A stretch of DNA of 64,000 nt from Imbricaverruca yamaguchii (taxonomy: Eukaryota; Arthropoda; Thecostraca; Neoverrucidae): positions 1,628,001 through 1,692,000 of the forward strand of contig JAOTOL010001657.1 of the NCBI GenBank assembly GCA_034440575.1, read 5' to 3'. The position numbers and the translations under genes are program-made. Positions within the stretch are counted from its first letter, which is position 1, and each line of letters begins with the position of its first letter. Of this stretch, positions 12,291-24,165 are shown in pieces. The notes below the pieces were generated by a model. The model made no database searches. It saw nothing but the letters and a program-made list of their open reading frames with translations, and was not told the DNA's origin.

Positions 12291-14385
12291 GTGCATCTAA
12301 CATCCTTACAGTCGAGTTTGTACGCTGTCCCCGTAGCCGGAGCGTGTGCTACCTTCCTACAGTGCGCATCGCTGTCAGTGGCTTGACCGGATGCCCGTCC
12401 ATCGGTGGCCGACCCCAGACCCCAAGTACCACTGCCACACGCGGCCTCCCGGTCCCCGGTCACCTCCCCACACATCCGTTCCCCGATCCCCACATCGCAC
12501 TGCCACGCATCGGTTCCTCGAGTTCCCATTCGTACTGCCACGCGTAGGCGCCCTGCGAGGAGAGGCAGGCTCGAAGAGGAACAAATCCCTCAGCGTACGT
12601 GAGCCACGCTGACGGTCCGCAGCGGTGTATTATTCACTATGGGGGGCGCGCGGGCGACGCGGGAAAGGTCAGGTAATTACCGGGTGATCGACGGCCAGAG
12701 CTATTCGGAGAGGAGGCGGGCGCCCGACAGCCGATTCGTACCGCGTTTTAATCTTTCACTGAGGCGCTACTGGTGAGCAGCTCCAGCTTCCCGATGCGGA
12801 GACCGGACGACGTTTCCGCATCGTGATCCAACATTGACCCGCTGACCCGACCTGGAGGTTGGCGGTCAGTGTTGGTCACCGAATCGCTGATGTATCGGCT
12901 TGGTTTGTCGGACTTTTCCGCTTCCGGTCGTGGCTGTCGTCTGTGTACCCTGATCGTATCTTCATACTATGCGATGTCTGGTTTCACATGTGTATTGTGT
13001 GCCGGACGTGACCTCCGTTCCGTTCCGTTCCGTTCCGTTCCGTTCAATTACCGGTGTGCCCTCATCGTCTCTTCATCAGGTGAGATTTAATGGTGCTTGA
13101 CGGTAGGTCAGGGAGGGCCACCAAGTGTCGCCAATAGTCATTACTGGTGATCGCCGTTCACCAACGATCACCACTGGATATCATCAATCATTATTGGTCA
13201 CCACTGGTCGCCACAGTCCAGACAGATCATCTGCCAGTGACAGTGGGTTGTTGGACGAGGAAGGCAACAGTGGGTCGGCAGGGTCCGCCATTCAACCACA
13301 TGACCAAACACTATATTCATCTCTATTTTCAACCACTATTTCACAATCTACATCCAGTGGCCACACAATGCACTTTTGGGTTCTTAAGTTCTAGGCGCTG
13401 AAACACATTTCAGCGTTTCGTGCTGAACAGGCACCAGTTAATTTAATTTCAGGCAATTGCCTTTATGCGCATTTTTAGTGCTTTAAGTACATACTTTGAT
13501 ACCAGCAATCGTTTTATTTCGCTTGTCAGCGGCGAAAGGTGTCTAAGCATGTCTATTCTAATTTGTTTATTAGGGATGAATTTCTCTGACCTCCAGACAA
13601 CATACCCAGTATGACTTCCCAAATTTCAAATGTATATAATCCTATCAATGATTTTTCCCATTGCATTTCACCCAGCAATGCCTTCAACAGATCTTCGTTA
13701 CCTCCGGTAAGTTCTGAACTCGGTGTCCAATCCTTCTTACCACCATATCCAGCATACAAGGAAAAAGTATAGCATTATTATCATATCTCCTAAGGCTCCT
13801 CCTGTTCTTGCATTCTGTACCTGGGTTTCCTCATTTGTGAGTGCAGTGCTGTGCCCCGTCAGCCTATTCTGGTAAAGTCACTAAAGCTTTCGATGTTGCT
13901 TTGCGCCGTTGTCTGATGCATGACCTCTTAAAAAACTAGCGAGATATATCATGAGTAGCGTATTTAGAAATAGCATGATGCATGGTCATGCTCATGCAAG
14001 AAATTTCGCCAAATTTCTTTCGAATTTCGAGAGCTCATTGTTTGGAAGCGGAGTTTGGAGCCCGGCTGCATCCATGCACCCGATACTCTGAATTTCACAG
14101 GGAAAAGCTCGACACACACACCGCGCAGCGCTGATTGCGCCCACACCTGCGGCATAACTTTCGGCTAAGTTTGCCCGACAGGCGATCAATTACCGCCTCC
14201 AATCACGCGACCGGGAGTTGTCGGCCGAGTTTCGTCAGCACGCGCTAACGATGCACGACCTTTCGGTCGTGGTGTGGCTCGCGGTTGGTGTGGTGGCGTC
14301 GTTACGCTAACGGGCGTCCGTGCCCCGACGGCAAAGGTCGGCGGGCAGATGGATACCGGCCACTCAGGGCGGCGCCACTGGCGTC
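12291..14385. other. Unique intronic sequence with a GTTCC run
   Basis: Five GTTCC pentamers lie at 13016-13044. The rest is unique. No exon-like LRR segment, SINE or TIR was recognised. Confidence 0.5.
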
Positions 14386-14389
14386 AGAG

Positions 14390-15480
14390 CAGGCTCGGTT
14401 AGGCTGACCCGGCCGCCGCACGTGCGGGGTCACCTCGGCTAGGCTGACCCGGCCGCCGCCAGTGCGGGGTAACCTCGGTTAGGCTGACCCGGCCGCCGCC
14501 AGTGAGGGTCACCTCGGTTAGTGCGGCCGCCGCCAGTGCAGGGTCACCTCGGTTGGTCTGACCCGGCCGCTGCCAGTGCAGGGTCACCTCGGTGGGCGTG
14601 GCTCCTCGGTTAGGCTGACCCGGCCTCCGCACGTGCGGGGTCACCTCGGTTAGTCTGACCCGGCCTCCGCACGTGCGGGGTCACCTCGGCTAGGCTGACC
14701 CGGCCGCCGCCAGTGCGGGGTCACCTCGGTTAGGCTGACCCGGCCTCCGCACGTGCGGGGTCACCTCGGTTAGGCTGACCCGGCCGCCGCCAGTGCGGGG
14801 TAACCTCGGCTAGGCTGACCCGGCCGCCGCCAGTGCGGGGTCACCTCGGTTAGGCTGACCCGGCCTCCGCCTGTGCGGGGTAACCTCGGTTAGGCTGACC
14901 CGGCCTCCGCCTGTGCGGGGTAACCTCGGTTAGGCTGACCCGGCCTCCGCCTGTGCGGGGTAACCTCGGTTAGGCTGACCCGGCCGCCGCCAGTGCGGGG
15001 TAACCTCGGCTAGGCTGACCCGGGCCGCCGTGCAGGGTCCTCGGTTAGTCTGACCCGGCCTCCGCCGTGCGGGGTAACCTCGGCTAGGCTGACCCGGCCT
15101 CCGCCTGTGCGGGGTAACCTCGGTTAGGCTGACCCGGCCGCCGCCCGTGCGGGGTCACCTCGGTTAGTCTGACCCGGCCGCCGCCTGTGCGGGGTAACCT
15201 CGGTTAGCTGACCCGGCCGCCGCCAGTGCGGGGTAACCTCGGTTAGGCTGACCCGGCCGCTGCCAGTGCAGGGTCACCTCGGTTAGGCTGACCCGGCCGC
15301 CGCCAGTGCAGGGTCACCTCGGTTAGTGTGACCCGGCCGCCGCCAGTGCAGGGTCACCTCGGTGGGCGTGGCTCCTCGGTTAGGCTGACCCGGCCGCCGC
15401 CAGTGCAGGGTAACCTCGGTGGGCGTGGCTCCTCGGTTAGGCTGACCCGCCCGTGCAAGGTCACCTCGGTGGCCGCGTCT
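14390..15480. repeat. 40-bp minisatellite
   Basis: About 27 copies of a 40-bp unit starting TAGGCTGACCCGGCCGCCGC and ending in GTCACCTCGGT or GTAACCTCGGT. A subset carries an inserted GGGCGTGGCTCC phrase. Units differ at a few fixed positions (ccgccag, ctccgcctg, ctccgcacg), giving variant classes that cluster locally. Confidence 0.95.
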
Positions 15481-15971
15481 CCTCAGCTGGGCCTCCTCCG
15501 CGTCTCCTCGGTGGCCGCGCTCGATGCCTGTGTTCGTGTTCATCGAGCAAATGTTCACAAACCAACTGGCCGACCATTAATTAACTGACTGTAGTCTAAG
15601 CTTTCCTATGTTTCTCTTTCCGTCCAGCGTGGCGTCAGAATGTGCTGATATCCAGAGGCAAGGAAGTGCGATTCAAGCCAGAGATGACTTTTGTGCCAAT
15701 CCCATGCAAGGAATGGCACAATCGTTCAATGGCGACGACAAAATGCATATGGGGGGTATGCATTTTGTAAAATAACTCTTAGCCCTGATGTGCTGGAGTG
15801 CGGCAGCACAGCACATCAGTAGATATGCACGTGATACTGAAATTTATATGGAAATAAACAGTACAAATATTACATTTCAGGGTGGTAAAGCTTCCAACAC
15901 TTCCTCAGAATCACACCAAATTCGTCTCGCAATGCAGCTGACTATTGCGCGGCCAATCTCGGCCGACACCG
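15481..15971. other. Unique intronic sequence
   Basis: Nothing recognised apart from a short inverted repeat, AAAATGCATA...TATGCATTTT, near 15739-15769. Confidence 0.45.
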
Positions 15972-16215
15972 GCATCAGCCGACGCCAGTGGTCAGCTGAC
16001 GCCAGTGGTCAGCTGACGCCAGTGGTCAGCCGACGCCAGTGGTCAGCCGACGCCAGTGGTCAGCTAACGCCGGTGGTCAGCTGCCGCCGGTGGTCAGCTG
16101 ACGCCAGTGGTCAGCTGACGCCAGTGGTCAGCTAACGCCGGTGGTCAGCTGCCGCCGGTGGTCAGCTGACGCCAGTGGTCAGCTGACGCCAGTGGTCGGC
16201 TGACGCCAGTGGCCA
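15972..16215. repeat. 17-bp minisatellite
   Basis: About 14 copies of CAGCTGACGCCAGTGGT with variants CAGCCGACG and CAGCTAACGCCGG. It ends about 400 bases from exon 5. Confidence 0.95.
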
Positions 16216-16616
16216 GCTGAGTTGTGGACTGGTTTCAAGAGCGGCATGAACATTGCACCCAATGAAATTACCTGACAAATGTTTCGCACCTCTCACCATT
16301 TGCCTCTGTCCAATCCAAACATTGGGCGTACGCCTCTTTCGGACCGGCTGTGCACTTTGAATAGCCTGCCATATTTTGCCGACATCGGTTTCGTTTCTCT
16401 TTTCGGTTTCGTTCCGGTTTCCCTGGGCAACCGGAACGGTTACCCAGGGAAACCGGAGCGGCTCGCATCCCAGTGCGGCTGACCGTGTTCAGATGCGTGC
16501 AACGGGGTGTGACAGGCATGGGCGTTCAGATTCATGCAACGACGACAGCCGGTGCTGGTGTGGGGTGGGGTGATTGGCGAGAGGGGGGGGGGGTTACACG
16601 GCGCGGTCGTCCTCAC

Positions 16617-16750
16617 CTCGGAACTCGCCCGCCTTGACGGTCGAGATGTGGTTGCTGGTGAGCTCCAGTCGCTCCAGGGCGCCGAGCGGCCGGATGGCGC
16701 CCGACGGCACCGCCGACAGCTGGTTCTGCGCCAGGTTGAGGGTGTGCAGG
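16617..16750 (-). CDS. LRR protein gene, exon 5 (LRRs 4-5)
   Basis: 134 bases, entering in phase 2 and leaving in phase 1. The acceptor is TCTCGGCAG; an alternative CAG 21 bases upstream is phase 0 and would break the LRR period. It encodes LHTLNLAQNQL at residue 199 and LERLELTSNHI at 223, then KAGEFRG across the next junction. The donor is CGAG|GTGAGG. The joined text at the 4/5 border reads AFLGLPGLHTLNL, a textbook LRR spacing. Confidence 0.9.
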
Positions 16751-17229
16751 CTGCCGAGACGCGCGCACAGCTGTCACGAGGCGGGAGCGGCGCCGGCCTC
16801 GTCACGTCGTCACGAACACCCGGCGCCCGCTCCGTCACGGCGTGACGCCGCTCTCGGAGCAGGGGCGGAGGTCGGAACACAAACTGGGGTGAACTCCGGA
16901 CCCGGCGCGGTAATGTATCGCTTCTCCCCGGAAGGCGTGACATAAGCGCCCCTATATAACACGAGAGTGCCCTGACGAACGCGGTCTATGTCAATCCAGC
17001 CATAAGGCGGGAGCATGTGCTTGTGCATTCCTCGGATGGGAAGTTGAAGTCACTACTCCGATGAATTTCCACACCGAAGGACATGGAACTGGAATCAGTT
17101 CCGACTGAACAAAATTTGGCATCGATTAATTGCTGCCAATAGATGTTACCAGTTTTAATCTGTCTTCTTTAAGTTCGGAAATAATTGTATTTACCGTTTT
17201 ACCCCCCCCCCATTTTAGTTTGTCCTCAG

Positions 17230-17385
17230 AGAAGGGTGGGTAGTTGTGCGATTACAGTGGGATCACAAACTATCATAGCTGCGTGATCGCATGATTTCAT
17301 AAGTGTGTAATTACAGTGGGATCACACAACTATCATGCATGTTGCGTGATCACATAGCCATATAGGTGTGTGATCACATTGAGAT
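17230..17385. repeat. Two-copy repeat of about 75 bp next to the hAT-like element
   Basis: A phrase containing ATTACAGTGGGATCACA and ACTATCAT, then GCGTGATC, occurs twice and partly a third time. It ends just before the target duplication of the hAT-like element. Sequence from 16751 to 17230 is otherwise unique, apart from a C-run at 17202-17211. Confidence 0.7.
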
Positions 17386-17421
17386 ATGCGTATTCGTGGG
17401 AGGCACCACATTGAATCCAGG

Positions 17422-20254
17422 CAGGGGCGTTGCCACCTGGGGGGGGAGGGCAGCGGGGCAATTGCCCCCCCCCCCCTCTGCCGTGAGACTGGGGCGCCGC
17501 CCCCTGAAATTTGAGGAGACCCCAGGACGAAAAGGAGGCCCTCCACGACGAAAAGGAGGCTCCCAGGACGAAAAGGAGGCCCTCAGGACGAAAAGGAGGC
17601 TCCCAGGACGAAAAGGAGGCCCTAGGACGAAAAAATCGACTCGAAAAGTCAGACCGGGATTCGGAATTTACAACCAAAAAATCAAAAAAATATCGTTGAG
17701 CCCAGAAAACTGGCGTTGGGTCCCCAAAACCACGCGTCTGGGCGCAATAAATCGTGCTGAGACTAAGAAACACCGCATCAAAGCCACAACATCGTACTGG
17801 AGCACCACAAATGTGCGTAAGAAGTCCCAAAAACACGACAGAAACCTAAGAGCATAACGTGGGCCGACAATACAACTGTCCCTCCAAAACGCACAGTCTC
17901 CAAAAAAGCGACAGGGCCTTAACATACCTGGACCTCTAAAGAAAATGCACAAGAAGCTCTTATGGCACACAGAGGTCATAAGGACGCACCAGGACCTGAA
18001 AAGAGGCTGGGGCCGCAAATGGCAACATGGTTCCAAAACGAACAAAAGCACCGGGCATTAAATGAAGACATCGGGATCTTCAAAAACGCCCGGACACATT
18101 TAAAAAATCATGGGTGCCCAATAAAAGCAACAACACACTGAAACGAGGAGGGGTTTCGAAAATGCATTAGGCCGCTGCGCAGAAAGACGCAGCGGGTCCA
18201 ACAAAGAACCCTGAGGAAGGGCCTCGGTTCGACAGTCATTCTGAGAGGATAGCAGCAAAGATATCAGGTGCATCAAAGCTGAACGGAATCTGCATTTCAT
18301 AACTACCGGAAAATGTGGGAGGTAGGAAATTAATGATCGGATTTAATTACTCGACTTTTCGCAGCGAGCGCCCATACTAAGCATTGCAGCATGTCAAATA
18401 TGGCGCAAGTTTATCATGTGACAGTAATTAGCAAAGGGCAGAAGGCCTAGCAGAAACCGTAGCATCGCACGAAGTGTTGCGAATGCGCCGAATGCGCGCA
18501 CGTGCACGGACAGTGGCGTCGTGGCGACCGGGTGATATGAACTGGAATGCCTGAAATTGGGAAATTTTACATTTCAAAATGATGGGTAATATATTTTAAA
18601 TTCAAGTTAAGGGTTTAATACATTTTCTAAACTCCTGCTCGTTTTAGGGTTTTGTTGCTTTTATGAGGATATCACCGAGGATATTTTTACGTGTCTGGGC
18701 GTTTTCGAAAATCCCGATGTGCTTATTTAGCCCCTGGCCCTTTTGTTCGATTTGGAACCATTTTGCCTTTTGTGGTTCCAGCCACTTTTTCAGACCCTTA
18801 TGCGTTAGCATGGTCCCTGCGTGCCTTGAGAGCCTCCAGTGTATTTTTTTGGAGCTCCATGCATGTTTATTTAGGGCTGCAACGCATGTTTTGAGGCCCT
18901 GCCGCTTTTTGGGAGATTGTATGCTTCAGAGCGTAAGTTGTATTTTCGGCCCCCGTTGTGCTCTTGGGGACCTGCTGTGTTTATTTTGAGCTTCTAACGC
19001 ACATTTGTGGACACTAGTTCGGTTTTGGGGATCGGCGCGATTTTTCTGTGTCCCAGCCTCACCTATCGCTCCCAGGCACGTGGTTCCGGTTACCCAATGC
19101 CAGTTTTCTGGGCTGAATACTATTTTTGTGGATCTTTTCTGATTTTGTTTTCTCTCAAAAGTCCGAATTCCGGCCCGACATTTCGAGACACTGGCGCCAT
19201 GTATTTGTATCCCATCTCGATTTTTCGAGATTCGGTTTTTTCGGCGGCGTACACAATTTGTGAAGGCATCTGGTAATATGTTCGGTGCTCCAGAGCCATT
19301 TTACCGACCCTGACATTAATTTTTTGGGAATCCCTCTTTTTTTGGATGGCTCCAGCTTGACATTTTCGAATACCGATCCGGTTGTTGTGGTATGGGTGTA
19401 ATTTCAGCAGTGTGAGTTGATTTATCAAGGGATACCAAAATAAAACCATATAATTGGGTGGGGGGAGATAGGGTTGAAATCCAACGAATCCGGAAAGATA
19501 GTGGTAGATTAGGCCCGTCCACAGGATAATTTAGTTGATCACTAATCATTTCATTTCGATAAGTCCCCTTTGACGAAATTTCGGTCGAAATCCCAGGCAC
19601 GTGAATTAATTCGTGACGAAAGTGTTATTTTAACTTGTTTAGTAGGTGCCTTGCAACCAGCGCCAAATGTTATAAAAATTATCAAATTTGTAAGATTCCG
19701 ATCAGAAAACAAATGTAACCTACTTCTTGTTGTCTGCTTCGCGAAATTATCGTCCTAGGACTGATAAATGATCGCTTAAACTTTGCTTAGGGCATCAAGC
19801 TGGTGGTAATAAATAACAGTAGTGATAAATCTAGCCATATTCAGTTACTCTTGGAGGACATAACGGTGGGTTGATCAATGGGATTTGTCTGAAAGATATC
19901 CTTAGCAACAGTCTCGCTGTAATCTAGAGGCCAGTGGGAAGATTCTTCTGTTCGAAAAAGCATCGAGACGTTGGTTGGTTTTGACACTTAGGTATTTATC
20001 CACATATTACTTCTTTATACCTTGGTATGTCCCAATTTTCAGTGGAGAAAAATTATTGCTTTTGCGTGTTGAGTAAATAATGCACCATGCCAAGAACAAA
20101 CAGTACATTAATATGAAATCATGTTTCCACTTCCAGAACCATACTAAGGGCCTAAAACAATGGGAGGCCCTAACACAATGGAGGACCCTTTTTCGGGGAG
20201 CAAGGGGCCCCTTTCGATCTTGCCCCCTGGAAGAATTTCGTGGCGACGCCACTG
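17422..20254. mobile_element. Non-autonomous fold-back DNA transposon, hAT-like
   Basis: The element is bounded by an exact 8-bp duplication AATCCAGG (17414-17421 and 20255-20262). Left end CAGGGGCGTTGCCAC matches the reverse complement of the right end, CAGTGGCGTCGCCAC. CAG-type termini with 8-bp target duplications are typical of the hAT superfamily. Inside, sequence at about 17640-18080 read on the minus strand is similar to 18690-19200 read on the plus strand (shared phrases GCCAGTTTTCTGGGCT and TTGAGGCCCTGCCGC-like), so the element folds back on itself. The arms consist of diverged units of roughly 36-40 bp. No transposase frame is visible, so mobility would need an enzyme in trans. Confidence 0.75.
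17520..17640. repeat. 20-bp repeat inside the hAT-like element
   Basis: About six copies of CCAGGACGAAAAGGAGGCTC or close variants, next to the left terminus of the element. Confidence 0.85.
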
Positions 20255-20308
20255 AATCCAGGTGCAATTATTTGTGTTAGCATTTTGCCTGCGCCGTGCA
20301 TGTTGATG

Positions 20309-20384
20309 CTTCTTTGTTTGTTTGTTTCCTTCTTGGGTGGCTCACGACGCACTTTATGCACGATCACGGCCAACGGCGCCGCCC
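20309..20384 (-). mobile_element. 5'-truncated SINE tail (family 1)
   Basis: Read on the minus strand this is the family's 3' segment: GGCCGTGATCGTGCATAAAG, then GTGCGTCGTGAGCCACCC and an AAACAAACAAACAAAG tail. It interrupts the gag-protease remnant just after the protease motif and lies 55 bases outside the hAT-like element. Confidence 0.75.
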
Positions 20385-21260
20385 ACCTCAGCGTCCCCTC
20401 ATTAACGGCGCGTAGCAGCTCCGACCGCGGCTCCAACGTCGAGCAGCACCCGACGTAGATGAGCACATTGGTACATCTCGTGTCTATCAGTGGCCGACGT
20501 GCCACGCCGTCTACAGACATTTCCACCACCGGGAGCGCGCTCACACCTCCGGAGACGGCGCTTGCGTTGGCGCGCCCCCGGCAAGGTTTCCCACTCGTCG
20601 CGGGCAGGCAACCGCGAAATGACCGACGACGCCGCAAGTCCAACAGCGCCGCCGCAGGGCCAGGGTCAGACGTCGTGCAGCGGCGGCACCGACCGCGGCC
20701 GACGCAGCGGTAGCAGCGACGATCGCGGCCTCCTCGGTCGCGCGACGCCTCTCCGCCTTCAACGCCGTGCGTGCGCGTGGCAGCGTGCTGAGCAGATCCA
20801 CTTCTCCTGGCCAGGCTCCCGCCAGCACGACAGCGCTAACGGCCGCGGGTAACCCGTTCACGAGCGCGGCCGCCATCTGCTGGTCCGACACGCCGCCGAA
20901 CAGAGCGGCGTACTTCTGCAGGCTCGTCAGGAACACATCGACGCTCTCGTTGTCCTGGAGTCGGAGCGTCGTGAACGCCGCGTGCGCCTCGCAGGCGTCC
21001 ATCCCGAACGCCACGAACAGCGCGTCCCGCCCACGAACAGCTGCCGCCGGTCCTCCGGCGGTAGCTGCTGCCAGATGGCGAACGCGCCGTCTTTCAGGCG
21101 CATCGGCAGCACGTCCGCAGGCGACGCACCCCGGTACTCGCACAGCAGGACCGCTTGCGTGCACCAGCCCACGACATCGCCGGTTCCGTCGAAGGTGTCG
21201 ATCAGGCGCGGGTCAAACTTCTGACCGGCCGGCGACTCGTCCGCCACTCGCACTGCCGCA
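20385..21260 (-). pseudogene. Broken gag-protease remnant of an LTR retrotransposon
   Basis: Minus-strand frames give a gag-like start (FDPRLIDTFDGTGDVVGW) from about 21253. The frame shifts near 21030, where GCTGTTCGTGG occurs twice. The next frame carries a capsid-like region and one CX2CX4HX4C zinc knuckle near 20650. Gag stops at about 20541. An overlapping frame leads to an aspartic-protease-like segment whose active-site triad reads D-T-R rather than D-T/S-G, near 20480. Downstream pol is missing: the frame runs into a SINE tail at 20384. No LTRs were found. The frameshift, the triad change and the truncation indicate a dead copy; the family within LTR elements is not determined. Confidence 0.65.
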
Positions 21261-22020
21261 ACAGAGTCCTACTCCCGGGCCACGGCATCGGAACACAAAA
21301 AGGGCCGGAATAGCTTGTAGTTCACGAAGAGAAAACCTTGATGCCAGCACCGTGTATTCCTCAGCGATTGGCGGTAATCAGACTGGCCCCCGCACCGCTC
21401 ACACCCTCCCAGGTCAACTCGTCACCGATCCCACGTTTCCGACACCCCCGATCGCTGATTGGTCCATCCTGCACACGCCCCACCACACCACTTATCCGGC
21501 CGCCCCTCTCGGTCACGAGGTCGCCGCACTGGATGACTCAACTGCCGGCATCCTGGGGCCAGTGCCAGTGCCACCTCACATGCAATCTCACTACAGAGTG
21601 GTGCGAGTGTTGAACCCGGAACCTTCGGCAACCAGAACTCAACACCTTGACCAATCGGCCACCCCGCCCCGTGCATCTTGACATCTGCTCTGCAGACGTG
21701 CGCGGGCAAGACTTGACGTCGGCTTGCACGTGCCCGGCGGCGGGACGCTGGAGCACACCAGGTGGAGACTGACGGTCGGCTCGCGGCTGGCTCGGCCGCG
21801 ATCCGTTCGTGCCGCGTGCCGAACAGAGCCGGTCGGAGGGCTAATGTGATCCAATCAGGCCGGCCCGCCGCTCCCCATTAGTCACGCTGCCGCGGTGCGA
21901 CGGCCGGCCAATCTGCCGGGAACGGCAGCGCGACCCGCCGGCGTCTTCATCACGACCAACGTCGATGTCCGACCTGCACGCTCTCTCCCGGCGAGTTAGC
22001 GAGCGGTGTTCGCTCGTGTT
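21261..22020. other. Unique intronic sequence
   Basis: No repeat array, exon or element boundary recognised. Confidence 0.45.
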
Positions 22021-22034
22021 CACGAGGGGAAGCC

Positions 22035-22218
22035 AGGGGGCGGGGACGGCCGAGTGGCTGAGGTGTTGGGCTCCGGATGCTAAAGGTCCCGGGTTCGACA
22101 CTGGCGCCGCTCGGGACGTTTCCCAATCCCGCGGCCCACCAGCGAAACAGTGCGGGCGGCGCCATTAGCCGTGAAAGTGTATAAAGTGCGTCGTGAACCA
22201 CCCGATAAACAATAAACA
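22035..22218 (+). mobile_element. SINE, tRNA Ser/Leu-derived (family 1), copy A
   Basis: The head has an A-box-like GGCCGAGTGGCTGAGG and a B-box-like GGGTTCGACAC, as in class II (Ser/Leu) tRNAs. A conserved body follows (CCAATCCCGCGGCCCACCAG, then GCCATTAGCCGTGAAAG) and an A-rich tail GATAAACAATAAACA. Flanks GGGGAAGCC and GAGGAAGCC look like an aged target duplication with one mismatch. Confidence 0.85.
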
Positions 22219-23013
22219 GAGGAAGCCCGGCTCGTGACTGTGACTGTGGCGCGCCGTCAGCCCAGCTGGCCGACGGCGCGCCGAGTCGCTTCCTTCCGAG
22301 CGGCGAGAACTTCTGCCGCCGGCCGGGGCGCGACTTCTTCACGTCACGCGTGACGGCGTCGTCAGCTCGTACGCGGCGCCGTCACAGTGGGCACAGTCGG
22401 CCACTGCGCCGCGCGCGCAGCGGAGCTTCGCGGTCCGAGTGAGGCGCGTCGCGGTCGCCTGTTGATTCAAAGGCACTTGCGCACGGCCGGGCTTTCATTG
22501 CGAGACTAATTGGGCGTCGTTGCCGTCGCTGTCGGGCCGACAAATGGGTCGCGTTCGGTGCTAAAACGGTGGCGCCGCGACTTGACATCGTCAGAAGCGC
22601 GCCGGCGACCTCAGCACGACCTGCCGGCCCCTTTCCTGTGAATTACACTCGCCGTCGAAGTTCATGTGGCAGGGAAATAGCGATGTGGTGCATGTCAGTG
22701 TCCGGCGACGGTGATAGCGGAGCCCACATAAAATATGCTTTGTTAATCTCGAAACGGAAACGTCGCCAGTAGTGTGGTGATAAGCCCACACCGACCTCTT
22801 GAGACTCAGCATGACAATTAGGACAAATAGTTGACGTCGTGACCGTGCTAGTGGCATTGTTCACGCAACAATGCAGACAGCGCCACATTGTTTGCTCTAG
22901 ACATTTGCCGCGAATTAATGCTACCACATATGGTATGTCAAATGACAATAGTTAATTGGATTCATATTTTGTAGCTTAAATATTGATGATTTGATGCGTT
23001 CTTTTTGGACGTC
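22219..23013. other. Unique intronic sequence
   Basis: No exon or element recognised. The phrase ATTGATGATTTGATGCGT at 22982 recurs inside the next SINE at 23064. Confidence 0.45.
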
Positions 23014-23023
23014 ACACCCACCA

Positions 23024-23149
23024 GCCAGGGGCGGGATATTTTGTCGGCTTTGGGTACCAAAGGTATTGATGATTTGATGCGTGTGGGGCCATTAGCCGTG
23101 AATGTGCATAAAGTGTGTCGTGAACCAACCAATAAACAAACAAAAACAA
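23024..23149 (+). mobile_element. Rearranged SINE (family 1), copy B
   Basis: Flanked by ACACCCACCA at 23014-23023 and 23150-23159. The head is internally deleted (GGGGCGGGATATTTTGTCGG then GGGTACCAAAGGT), the B-box region is replaced by a copy of the flanking phrase ATTGATGATTTGATGCGT, and the 3' body GCCATTAGCCGTGAATGTGC with tail is intact. Confidence 0.75.
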
Positions 23150-23480
23150 ACACCCACCAATCAGTGAGGCGCATAGACTCTCGGGCTGTTGGAGGCGGCT
23201 CGGCAGGCTAACGCTGATGGATGGAACCTCAGCGGAGAACATTTGTTGAGCGTGGGGCGGGATGCGCGTTGAATTCTAACGATCAGCTACGGAGCAGCCA
23301 TTTCAGCATGCACCATAACTCAATGTGGCACTGGCAAACGCTCGGACAGAACGATATGCAGCTGTGATGCTCATATCCTTACGCTTATTTCTTTGCTAAT
23401 TATTTCACCGAGGTTCGTTTTGTTTCACGGTAAGCTCATTTCGACGGCCCAGACACGACGGGGCCCTGCACCTTGCGTAC

Positions 23481-23656
23481 CCGGGCAGTCCGAGGAAGGC
23501 GTCGTCGTCCACCTTGGCGATGTTGTTGTGGAAGAGGCTGAGCCGCGACATGTTGACCAGCCCGGTGAAGCCCTGCCGGGGCACGTTGTCGATCTGGTTG
23601 GTGTTGAGGTTGAGCGAGTGCACGTTGTGGAGCCGCCGGAACGCACCGCTGGGTAT
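23481..23656 (-). CDS. LRR protein gene, exon 4 (LRRs 1-3)
   Basis: 176 bases, entering in phase 0 and leaving in phase 2. It completes the first LRR after exon 3 (NKIKT then IPSGAF) and encodes two more: VHSLNLNTNQI at residue 151 and MSRLSLFHNNI at 175. The acceptor is GTGCCGCCAG and the donor is CCGG|GTACGC. A 24-bp minisatellite starts about 22 bases before the exon and supplies several CTGAC copies at branch-point distance. The exact 24-residue period across the 3/4 junction is the strongest evidence that these exons belong to one gene. Confidence 0.9.
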
Positions 23657-23677
23657 CTGGCGGCACGGAGAACGCCG

Positions 23678-24165
23678 GTCAGGTCAGGTCAGGCCGGCGA
23701 CACGTCAGGTCAGGCCAGAGACACGTCAGGTCAGGCCGGCAGCAACACGTCCGGTGAAGCCAGCAAGAACACATGAAGTCGAAAACAACACGTCAGGTTG
23801 GGAACAACACATCAGATCAGGGCGACAGCAACACGCGACATCAGGGCGACAGCAACACGTCAGGTCAGGGGGCAGCAACACATCAGGTCAGCAGCAACAC
23901 GTCAGGTCAGGTCGGGAGCAACACGTCAGCTCAGGGCGATAGCAACACGTCACGCCAAACCGGCAGCAACACGTCAGGTCGCCAACACGTCAGGCCAGGT
24001 CGGCAGCAACACGTCAAGTCAGGTCGGCAACAACACGTCAGGCCAGGCCGGCAGCAACACGTCAGGTCGGCAACACGTCACGTCAGGTCTGCAGCAACAC
24101 GTCAGGTCGGCAACACGTCACGTCAGGTCGGCAGCAACACGTCAGGCCAGGTCGGCGGCAACACT
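23678..24165. repeat. Minisatellite of about 24 bp beside the exon 4 acceptor
   Basis: About 20 irregular units built from CAGCAACACGT, CAGGTC and GGTCGG phrases. On the transcribed strand the part nearest exon 4 reads CCTGACCTGACCTGACC, putting three CTGAC pentamers 23, 28 and 33 bases before the exon. Confidence 0.9.

Noticed and set aside
20767..21681. Plus-strand 304-codon frame
   Set aside because: It lies antisense to the gag remnant and reflects GC-rich codon bias of the other strand.
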